NCBI RefSeq assembly: GCF_003076635.1
Contig: NZ_QDKG01000002.1
Coordinates: forward strand, 496,001-560,000
Direction of reading: 5' to 3'
Origin: Sphingobacterium corticibacter
GTDB lineage: Bacteria; Bacteroidota; Bacteroidia; Sphingobacteriales; Sphingobacteriaceae
DNA: 64,000 nt
Part shown: one piece after another, positions 36,304 through 43,119 of the stretch
Layout of the letters: every line of letters begins with the position of its first letter
How positions within the stretch are numbered: position 1 is the first letter of the stretch
Notes under the pieces: model-generated
Databases searched by the model: none
The model's input: the letters and a program-made list of their open reading frames with translations, nothing else
Told to the model about the DNA's origin: nothing
Position numbers and translations under genes: made by a program

Positions 36304-36327
36304 CAGCAAAGCACTAATTGCACGGAC

Positions 36328-36960
36328 TTGAAGATCACGCTGCACGATATAGGAAGAAGGTATAACCGAGAGTGGATATTTAGACACCTCAGTTATACCT
36401 TTTCTGCTGGAAAAAGCTATGCGATTCTGGGGCCAAATGGTTCTGGGAAATCGACCTTGATTAAAGTGCTGACAGGTAGTTTGTCGGCCAGCGAAGGCAC
36501 GATACAGTATGAGCGCACTTCGGCGGATATTTGCTTGGTAGATGATGTGTACAATCATCTCAGCATGGCAGCACCTTATATGGAAGTGATCGAAGAGTTC
36601 ACCCTATCAGAATTGATTGACTTTCACTTCAAACACAAAAGCTATTTGCCGGGCTACGACAAAGAATCACTATTGCAATTATCGCAATTACAATCTGCCA
36701 GAGATAAGCATATCAAACACTTTTCTTCTGGGATGAAGCAACGTCTCAAGTTGGTGTTGGCCTGCTGCTCGGCCAGCGATCTAGTTTTTTTGGATGAGCC
36801 GACCAGCAACTTGGATGTACAGGGTGAAAACTGGTATCTAGATCTTGTGCAGCAGACTATTGGTGCCGAGAGAATCTTGATTGTTGGCTCCAATCAGCCA
36901 AAGGAATACAGTTTTTGTGACGAACATCTCCATATCCAAGACTACAAGCTTTTTAAATAA
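36328..36960 (+). CDS. Small ABC transporter ATP-binding protein
   Basis: The 210-residue protein is a bare ATPase: Walker A GPNGSGKSTL, signature FSSGMKQRLKLVL, Walker B LVFLDEPTSNLD; the switch region reads VGSNQPKEYSFCD, with no clear switch His. It begins with TTG at 36328; the frame is continuous back to the lpxA stop with no ATG between. No permease gene is nearby. It sits between lpxA and efp. Function is unknown; a role in envelope lipid transport would be a guess from context. Confidence 0.85.
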   Translation: MKITLHDIGRRYNREWIFRHLSYTFSAGKSYAILGPNGSGKSTLIKVLTGSLSASEGTIQYERTSADICLVDDVYNHLSMAAPYMEVIEEFTLSELIDFHFKHKSYLPGYDKESLLQLSQLQSARDKHIKHFSSGMKQRLKLVLACCSASDLVFLDEPTSNLDVQGENWYLDLVQQTIGAERILIVGSNQPKEYSFCDEHLHIQDYKLFK

Positions 36961-36973
36961 CCGCGGATTTTTC

Positions 36974-36981
36974 TATTTTTG
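36974..36981 (+). promoter_or_regulatory. Candidate -7 box (TATTTTTG) for efp
   Basis: The octamer matches TAnnTTTG, with a T-rich element (CTTTTTAA) about 19 bases upstream. The leader before the efp ATG (37002) would be only about 15 bases. Confidence 0.5.
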
Positions 36982-37001
36982 AGTCCGAAATAAAAACTAT
37001 T

Positions 37002-37562
37002 ATGGCTAAAGCATCAGACGTAAAATCTGGAAATATATTGCGTTTCAACGGAGAGTTGGTAAGCGTAGATGAATTTTTGCACCGTACACCCGGAAATCTA
37101 AGAGCATTTTACCAAGCTAAAATGCGCAATTTGAAGACTGGTAAGTTGGTAGAATACCGCTTCAGAACTGACGAGGAGGTAGAGATTGCCCGTGTAGAAA
37201 CAAATGATTATCAATACCTATACGATGATGGCGATTTCTTCGTGATCATGGACAATGATAGTTACGAGCAATTCAATGTGCCAAAAGCTCTTTTTGGAGG
37301 TAGTGCACGTTTCTTGAAAGAAGGTATGAACGTTATTGTAGCTTTCGAAAGTGAAGAACCGATTATGGCGCAAGCGCCAACTACGGTTGAGCTAGAAATC
37401 ACGTACACCGAGCCGGCTGTAAAAGGAGATACATCTACCAATGCATTGAAAAGTGCTACGGTAGAAACTGGAGTGGAGATCAGAGTACCTTTATTTATCA
37501 ACCAAGGTGATCGCGTAAAGGTAGATACTCGCACAGGAGATTATATTGAACGCGTAAAATAA
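37002..37562 (+). CDS. efp: Elongation factor P with unusual tip loop
   Basis: EF-P relieves ribosome stalling at polyproline. The 186-residue protein has all three domains: KOW-like N-terminal (1-62), OB (65-127) and C-terminal OB (130-186, ending GDRVKVDTRTGDYIERVK). The tip loop reads PGNLRAF (residues 30-36) where E. coli has PGKGQAF with the beta-lysylated Lys34. So Asn32 replaces the modified residue and an Arg lies two positions on. No modification enzyme gene is nearby. Identity as EF-P is certain; how its tip works is open. Confidence 0.96.
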   Translation: MAKASDVKSGNILRFNGELVSVDEFLHRTPGNLRAFYQAKMRNLKTGKLVEYRFRTDEEVEIARVETNDYQYLYDDGDFFVIMDNDSYEQFNVPKALFGGSARFLKEGMNVIVAFESEEPIMAQAPTTVELEITYTEPAVKGDTSTNALKSATVETGVEIRVPLFINQGDRVKVDTRTGDYIERVK

Positions 37563-37591
37563 TTTATACGAGTTTACTATTCCTTCAATAG

Positions 37592-37633
37592 CACAAACGC
37601 GGCCTCTGGTAAGATCCAAAGGCCGCGTTTGTG
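37592..37633 (+). terminator. Strong GC-rich hairpin after efp
   Basis: A perfect 14-bp stem (37592-37605 with 37620-37633), extended inward by a few pairs, closes a short loop. The following bases are GATTTAAAG, so the T-run is weak. It probably ends efp transcription. Confidence 0.6.
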
Positions 37634-37688
37634 ATTTAAAGACGGGATAAGTCGCCAAACCATTGCGGCAGCACAAAGAACCAACTGG

Positions 37689-38273
37689 ATGGAAAACATG
37701 ACGAAGGACGAACTGAGAGCCAGTTTTAAGAATAAGCGTCTGGCGCTTTTGCCAGCAGAACGGCAAGCGTTGGATGATCAATTGCTGGAAGGGTTGAAAA
37801 GTCTGGACCTCTCCGCTGTAAGGTATGTACATATTTACCTGCCTATTGCGAAGTGGAAGGAGTACGATACGATGCCATTCATTCATTGGCTACGCCAATA
37901 TCATCCTGAAATACATATCGTTGTTTCAGTATCTGAGTTGAAGCATGGCACTTTAGAACATTTTATCTGGAATACAGAATCGGTGGTGAAAAATGCTTGG
38001 GGGATTCCTGAACTTGTGTTACACCCCAATACGAATCGGGTAAATCCTACGGATATTGATTTGGTGGTGATTCCTTTATTGGTTTGCGACCACGAAGGAA
38101 ATCGTATCGGTTACGGGAAAGGGTATTATGACCGTTTTCTACAAGCTTGTCGATCGGATGTACATAAGGTTGGTATCTCGTATTTCGAGCCATTAGATGA
38201 GCTTATTCCGGCAGATCCTTGGGATGTGCCGTTGGATAGGCTGATTACGCCAGCAGGATCAATTGTTTTCTAA
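37689..38273 (+). CDS. 5-formyltetrahydrofolate cyclo-ligase
   Basis: This enzyme converts 5-formyl-THF to 5,10-methenyl-THF with ATP. The 194-residue protein has the N-terminal helix KDELRASFKNKRLALLP and the C-terminal ATP-binding signature RIGYGKGYYDRFL, followed by VGISYFEP and VPLDRLITP. Length is normal. An in-frame ATG at 37698 is an alternative start. A bidirectional terminator follows. Confidence 0.92.
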   Translation: MENMTKDELRASFKNKRLALLPAERQALDDQLLEGLKSLDLSAVRYVHIYLPIAKWKEYDTMPFIHWLRQYHPEIHIVVSVSELKHGTLEHFIWNTESVVKNAWGIPELVLHPNTNRVNPTDIDLVVIPLLVCDHEGNRIGYGKGYYDRFLQACRSDVHKVGISYFEPLDELIPADPWDVPLDRLITPAGSIVF

Positions 38274-38295
38274 TATTTCTACGACACGTTATATT

Positions 38296-38334
38296 AAAAA
38301 AGCGATCAAGACTCCGAGTCTTGATCGCTTTTTT
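38296..38334. terminator. Bidirectional terminator between convergent genes
   Basis: A perfect 18-bp inverted repeat (38296-38313 with 38317-38334) has A-run and T-run at its ends, so it can end transcripts from both sides. Confidence 0.9.
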
Positions 38335-38355
38335 CTAATTAGCTGCGCGAAGCGC

Positions 38356-39255
38356 TTACAGTGCTTTTCTGAAATTGGCAACACTAGTTTTAACATCACC
38401 AGCATTGTTTTCCCAATTGTGTTCGTATTCTGCAGAGATCATTCCTTTGAAGTTCTGACGTTTCAGCTCTTCGATGATCTGTGGCATGCCGATCACACCC
38501 GTTCCCCAGTGCACATCGTGCGCCGATTTATCGTTAGCTACATTTAGATCTTTGAAGTGCATATGGTATACTTTTCCTTCTAGTTTTTTCAAAGATTCTA
38601 CTGGATTCAATCCTGAGCGCTCCCAGTGACCGACATCAGCCGCTGCACCCATTTTGTCACTTCGGCCTTCAATCGCTCTTAATACAGTTGTAGGATCCCA
38701 ATACGTCGAAGGGTCTGGGTGATTATGAATGGCTACTTTAATGTTGTGCTCATCGCACAATTTAGATAAGATGTCCAAATGTTCTGCCTTTGGCTCACAC
38801 ACGATCACGCTGATGCCCATTTCTTTCGCGAATTCAAAGATCAGACGCCATTCCGCTTCGTCTTTTCCATCCACTACGCCGTAAGCATTTAAGGTGATGC
38901 CATTTTCAGACAATAATTCTTTAGCTTTTTTGCGGCCTTCGGCAGATAGTTGATGGCCAGTTTTATCCGAACTACCTTTGGTCAAATCTTGACCAGGATA
39001 CATTTCTACGTGTTGTAATCCCGCTTCTTTGATCTTTTGCAATGCTTCTTCGAAAGAGAATAGACGAAATGTATACGCTTGTGCGCCCAGTTTCCATCCT
39101 AATTCTTCTTCTGGATAACTTGCTGCAACCGATGTGCTGCTGTCTGCCGTTTCTTCAGCAGTGTTTTGAGATGTTGAATTGTTGTTGCAAGCAGTCATAG
39201 TCCATGCTAGCACGGTCACCAAAGCTGCTTGTAGCATCGTGGTTTTTAGTTTCAT
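38356..39255 (-). CDS. Sugar phosphate isomerase/epimerase-like lipoprotein
   Basis: The 299-residue protein starts with a lipoprotein signal and lipobox MTAC (Cys23). The rest is an AP-endonuclease-2-type TIM barrel (xylose isomerase-like): AYTFRLFSFEEALQKIKEAGLQHVEMYPG, VAIHNHPDP, AADVGHWERSG and VYHMHFKDL, with His, Asp and Glu residues suited to metal binding. Such exported members occur near sugar catabolism genes in Bacteroidota; here no sugar genes are adjacent, and gltX lies 19 bases upstream on the same strand. Substrate unknown. Confidence 0.85.
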   Translation of the reverse strand: MKLKTTMLQAALVTVLAWTMTACNNNSTSQNTAEETADSSTSVAASYPEEELGWKLGAQAYTFRLFSFEEALQKIKEAGLQHVEMYPGQDLTKGSSDKTGHQLSAEGRKKAKELLSENGITLNAYGVVDGKDEAEWRLIFEFAKEMGISVIVCEPKAEHLDILSKLCDEHNIKVAIHNHPDPSTYWDPTTVLRAIEGRSDKMGAAADVGHWERSGLNPVESLKKLEGKVYHMHFKDLNVANDKSAHDVHWGTGVIGMPQIIEELKRQNFKGMISAEYEHNWENNAGDVKTSVANFRKAL

Positions 39256-39274
39256 AGTGATGATTTATTAGTGA

Positions 39275-40795
39275 TTAGTTTTGTATGATTTCAAGGCCAT
39301 TTTTGATACGATTAGCCACTTGCTCTTTGCCAAGGGTTTCGACAATCACAAAGACATCTGGACCAAATTTTCCGCCTACCAACATGATGCGCAACGGGAG
39401 CATCAACTCTCCTACTTTCAATCCAGATTGTGCAATTTTCTCTTTAAATATAGTTTCTAAATGACTCGCCGTCCAGTCAGATTGTTCCTCAAAAAGCGCA
39501 ATTACTTCTTCGAAGAAAGCTGTCTTTTCAGGTGTCCATTTTGGTTTTACCGCAGCTGTATCCAAGGATTCTGGCGCCTGAAAGAAATATGAAGCATGTT
39601 CCCAGAAGTCCGCAACGAAGGTCATCCGGTCTTTTACCAACGCCAAGGTTGTATTTACTTTATCTGCCTCCGCATTGATGCCTTTTTCGGCTAATAATGC
39701 TATGATTTGAGGAACTAACTCTTCATTTGGTGTGCGTTGGATCCATTCTCTGTTGAACCATTTAGCTTTTTCAAAATCAAATTTTGCGCCCGCTTTGCTG
39801 ATGCGCTCGAATGAGAACTTTTCAATAAGCTGCTCCAACGTGAAGAATTCTTCTTCTGTGCCATCATTCCATCCCAACATCGCCAACATATTGACAAATG
39901 CTTCTGGTAAGAAACCTTTCTCGCGGAATCCTATCGTCGTATTCCCAGATGCAGGGTCAGTCCAATTCATCGCATATACAGGGAATCCTAAACGGTCGCC
40001 ATCGCGTTTACTAAGTTTTCCGTTGCCATCTGGTTTTAAGATCAATGGCAAATGCGCCCATTGTGGCATTTCTCCTTTCCATCCCAAATATTCCCAAAGC
40101 AAGATGTGTACGGGTGCAGATGGAAGCCATTCTTCGCCACGGAAAACGTGGGAGATTTCCATCGCTTTGTCGTCCACTACCACGGCTAGATGATACGTAG
40201 GCATGCCATCGGCTTTTAAAAGTACTTTATCATCGATTAAGCTAGTTTCAAAAGCGACACGACCGCGAATCATGTCTTCGAAAGAAACGGTTCCTTCTGC
40301 AGGGATTTTGATGCGGATCGTGTGTGGGTGGCCTTCGGCCAATAAGCGCGCTACTTCTGCTTCATCCAAGCTTAGGGAGTTGCGCAAATCAAGGCGGTTT
40401 TCGTGGCTATAGCGAAAGTTTGGTTGCAGTTTACGCTCTTCGTCCAGCTCTTCAGCCGTGTCGAAAGCGTAATAAGCGTGTCCCTTTTCGATTAATTGCT
40501 CGGCATATTGACGATATGAAGGTTTGCGCTCGCTTTGGCGATATGGTCCGAATGAGCCCGGTTTCTCCGGACTTTCGTCTGGTGTGATACCACACCACGC
40601 TAGACATTCGTTGATGTATGATTCTGCACCAGCTACAAAACGCGTCTGGTCGGTGTCTTCGATACGAAGAATGAAATCTCCTTTGTGATGTTTTGCAAAT
40701 AGATAATTGAACAATGCGGTACGTACACCGCCCAGATGCAAACCGCCTGTAGGGCTGGGCGCAAAGCGCACCCGAACTTTCTTTTCCAAACTCAT
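39275..40795 (-). CDS. gltX: Glutamate--tRNA ligase
   Basis: GltX charges tRNA-Glu. The 506-residue protein has the class I HIGH-like motif FAPSPTGGLHLGGVRTALFN and the KMSKS-like motif KLSKRDGD. The C-terminal helical anticodon-binding region is complete. The ATG at 40795 was chosen over an upstream in-frame GTG at 40801. Length is normal. A tRNA-Glu gene lies 5 kb away, without an obvious operon link. Confidence 0.96.
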   Translation of the reverse strand: MSLEKKVRVRFAPSPTGGLHLGGVRTALFNYLFAKHHKGDFILRIEDTDQTRFVAGAESYINECLAWCGITPDESPEKPGSFGPYRQSERKPSYRQYAEQLIEKGHAYYAFDTAEELDEERKLQPNFRYSHENRLDLRNSLSLDEAEVARLLAEGHPHTIRIKIPAEGTVSFEDMIRGRVAFETSLIDDKVLLKADGMPTYHLAVVVDDKAMEISHVFRGEEWLPSAPVHILLWEYLGWKGEMPQWAHLPLILKPDGNGKLSKRDGDRLGFPVYAMNWTDPASGNTTIGFREKGFLPEAFVNMLAMLGWNDGTEEEFFTLEQLIEKFSFERISKAGAKFDFEKAKWFNREWIQRTPNEELVPQIIALLAEKGINAEADKVNTTLALVKDRMTFVADFWEHASYFFQAPESLDTAAVKPKWTPEKTAFFEEVIALFEEQSDWTASHLETIFKEKIAQSGLKVGELMLPLRIMLVGGKFGPDVFVIVETLGKEQVANRIKNGLEIIQN

Positions 40796-40800
40796 AACCA

Positions 40801-40808
40801 CAAAACTA
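40801..40808 (-). promoter_or_regulatory. Possible -7 box (TAGTTTTG) directly before gltX
   Basis: TAGTTTTG on the minus strand fits TAnnTTTG and ends 5 bases before the ATG at 40795. If real, the mRNA would be leaderless or nearly so. No TTTG -33 element was found. Confidence 0.25.
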
Positions 40809-40890
40809 CATATTATTTCCCGATCGTGACAGCGTAAATGGCCTCCTGCTAATTAGAAAATGCCTATTTTGTAAAGCGATTTAGAAAACT

Positions 40891-42132
40891 ATGCAACGAA
40901 ATCCGTACCGTCACCATCGACAACATTGGAAGTTATTTCTGTTTTTATTTGCAGCTATGATTGCGGCAGCATCCCTGCTATACACGAATTATCTGACCAA
41001 AAGTCTGTCAAAATCTGAGCGCACTAAGGCCGAAGTGTGGGCCATGAGTACGCGAACAATCGTTTCCTTGCCAGATGTGAATGACGAATTTATCAGTTTT
41101 ATTTACGCGGTACGTGATAGTCTTTCTTTGCCAGCAATCATTACAGATGACACAGGAGATATAATCTTTTGGCGTGATTTAGACAGTACACGGACAAATA
41201 TTCAGACAGAAGCAAGTGACACCTTGTCATCCAAGCTGGTGTATGATCCGGGCTATTTTGCAAAAGAGCTCGCCGAAATGCAGCGCCGACATGCGCCCAT
41301 TATCATTGAGTTGGAAACGGCAGGACAGAAATGGTTTGTGTATTATAAAGATTCGGATGCCCTGCGGCAACTTCGGATCTTTCCATACATACAATTGTCT
41401 TTAATCGCGATATTCTTGATTATTGCATATACCGTATTCAATTCTATCAAACGCTCGGAAGAAAACTTAGTATGGGTCGGAATGGCCAAAGAGGCTGCAC
41501 ATCAGCTCGGTACGCCGATTTCCTCTTTAATGGGTTGGCTGGAGCTGGCTCGAGCAACCTTTGATACAGAAGACAGTACGTTGTTTGACGAGATGGAGCG
41601 CGATGTATATCGGCTGGAAGTGGTAGCCGATCGCTTCTCAAAAATTGGTTCCGATCCGCATCTTTCCAATCACAATATTTATCATGTGGTCAAAGAGTAC
41701 ATGGATTACTTTCGCGTGCGTACCAGTGGCCGTATTTCTTTTGAACTGGAAGGTGATCAACATGTGGAAGCCATGCTCAATGTACAGCTGTTTGATTGGA
41801 TTGTGGAGAATCTCTTGAAAAACGCGGTGAATGCGATCGAATCGGAAGGCAAGGTGCACATCTCCATTCATGAAAATATCGCTAAAGAAGAAATCTTCAT
41901 GGATGTGAGCGACACGGGGCGTGGTGTGCCAAGATCGAATTGGGAAACAATTTTTCTGCCTGGTTTCACCACAAGGAAACGTGGCTGGGGCTTAGGCTTG
42001 AGTTTGACCAAAAGAATGGTGAAACTACATCGTGGCCAGATATTTGTGAAGGAATCCGAGGTGGGCAAGGGTACCACATTCAGAATAATTTTAAAAAGTA
42101 ATTTGAGATATGAACCAACTCAAATCGGATGA
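40891..42132 (+). CDS. Membrane sensor histidine kinase
   Basis: The 413-residue protein has two membrane helices (about 14-33 and 165-184) around a periplasmic sensor of about 130 residues, then a DHp helix with His204 in AAHQLGTPISSLMGW and an HATPase domain: N-box ENLLKNAVNAIE, G1 DTGRGVP and G2 GWGLGLSLTKRMV. No response regulator gene is next to it, so the partner is unknown. The 3' end overlaps the DinB gene by 23 bases, implying one transcript. Confidence 0.9.
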   Translation: MQRNPYRHHRQHWKLFLFLFAAMIAAASLLYTNYLTKSLSKSERTKAEVWAMSTRTIVSLPDVNDEFISFIYAVRDSLSLPAIITDDTGDIIFWRDLDSTRTNIQTEASDTLSSKLVYDPGYFAKELAEMQRRHAPIIIELETAGQKWFVYYKDSDALRQLRIFPYIQLSLIAIFLIIAYTVFNSIKRSEENLVWVGMAKEAAHQLGTPISSLMGWLELARATFDTEDSTLFDEMERDVYRLEVVADRFSKIGSDPHLSNHNIYHVVKEYMDYFRVRTSGRISFELEGDQHVEAMLNVQLFDWIVENLLKNAVNAIESEGKVHISIHENIAKEEIFMDVSDTGRGVPRSNWETIFLPGFTTRKRGWGLGLSLTKRMVKLHRGQIFVKESEVGKGTTFRIILKSNLRYEPTQIG

Positions 42133-42661
42133 TTATCCGGCGATTTACAAGGAGTATATCGATAGTGTAACCGAACCGGTTATGAATGAACTCGCAGAAA
42201 AATTGAACTCTTTTCCAGAGTTTGTGCGTAGCATTCCCGAGGAGTTAGGTACTTATGCTTATGCCGAAGGCAAATGGACGGTAAAGGAAGTACTTTGTCA
42301 TCTTTTAGATGCCGAACGCATTATGGCGTATCGTGCCTTGCGTTTCGCGCGCAATGACATGACAGCCTTAGCCTCTTTTGAGCAAGATGAGTTTGTGGCC
42401 AATGGTCGACATAATGAACGGTCTTTTGAAAGCATTATTGAGGAGTTTATGGCTTTACGACAAGCCAACATTCTATTGTTTAAAACATTTAATGAAACGG
42501 AGTTGAGTCGCAAAGGCATGGCATCTGATCGCTTGATTAGTGTAGAGGCGTTTATTTACATTATTGCTGGCCACATGAATCATCACATGACCATTTTGGG
42601 CAGTCGCTATCTCAAAGACAACAATAACAATAATAATCAAAAGCAACTGCATGTGGTTTAA
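42110..42661 (+). CDS. DinB superfamily protein
   Basis: The 183-residue protein is a four-helix DinB/YfiT-like fold with likely metal-binding His residues in WTVKEVLCHLLDAER and IAGHMNHHMTILGSRYL. Family members include thiol-dependent transferases and damage-induced proteins; the reaction here is unknown. The C-terminus ends in a run of six Asn (about 170-175) encoded by AAY repeats. It overlaps the kinase gene and, by 11 bases, the thioesterase gene. Confidence 0.85.
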   Translation: MNQLKSDDYPAIYKEYIDSVTEPVMNELAEKLNSFPEFVRSIPEELGTYAYAEGKWTVKEVLCHLLDAERIMAYRALRFARNDMTALASFEQDEFVANGRHNERSFESIIEEFMALRQANILLFKTFNETELSRKGMASDRLISVEAFIYIIAGHMNHHMTILGSRYLKDNNNNNNQKQLHVV

Positions 42662-43067
42662 GGAATACAGTATCGCTGAACTCAATGAGCTTTTCGGCAA
42701 GAATATGAGTGGCTTTCTAGGCATAGAGGTGATAGAAATTCGTGAAGATGCGCTTGTAGCGCGCATGCCGATCACTGATAGAGTGAAGCAGCCGTATGGG
42801 TTGTTGCACGGTGGCGCTTCTGTCGTGCTGGCTGAGTCGGTCGGTAGTGTAGCGACGAACCTCATTGTAGATCCAGAAAAATATGTAGGCGTGGGTTTGG
42901 AAGTAAATGCCAATCACTTACGTCCGGTGTTATCTGGTGAGGTCATTGCAACCTGTACGCCGTTGCATATTGGCGGCAAAACGCACGTATGGGATATCAA
43001 AATCAGAGATAGCAAAGGCAAATTGACTTGTGTGTCTCGTTTGACTGTGGCTATCGTCCGTAAATAA
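42651..43067 (+). CDS. Hotdog-fold thioesterase (PaaI/YbgC-like)
   Basis: The 138-residue protein has the PaaI-type hotdog signature: MPITDRVKQPYGLLHGGASVVLAESVGS, followed by GLEVNANHLRPVLSGEVIATCTPLHIGGKTHVWDIKI. HGG with the adjacent Glu forms the active site in the family. It probably hydrolyses an acyl-CoA; the related menaquinone thioesterase DHNA-CoA hydrolase (MenI) is a possible identity. It is last in the kinase-DinB-thioesterase operon. Confidence 0.88.
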   Translation: MWFKEYSIAELNELFGKNMSGFLGIEVIEIREDALVARMPITDRVKQPYGLLHGGASVVLAESVGSVATNLIVDPEKYVGVGLEVNANHLRPVLSGEVIATCTPLHIGGKTHVWDIKIRDSKGKLTCVSRLTVAIVRK

Positions 43068-43107
43068 AAATTCCCCACATCTTGCTTAAAAGATGTGGGG
43101 AATTTTT
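43066..43107. terminator. Bidirectional terminator between convergent genes
   Basis: A perfect 18-bp inverted repeat (43066-43083 with 43090-43107) with terminal A- and T-runs and a 6-base loop separates the thioesterase gene from the GH20 gene. Confidence 0.9.
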
Positions 43108-43119
43108 ATTTTCTCATTT

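Noticed and set aside
42616-42645. Run of AAY codons giving six Asn at the end of the DinB protein, a possible phase-variation repeat
   Set aside because: The unit is a codon, so changes in number keep the frame; it lies at the C-terminus and probably has no effect.
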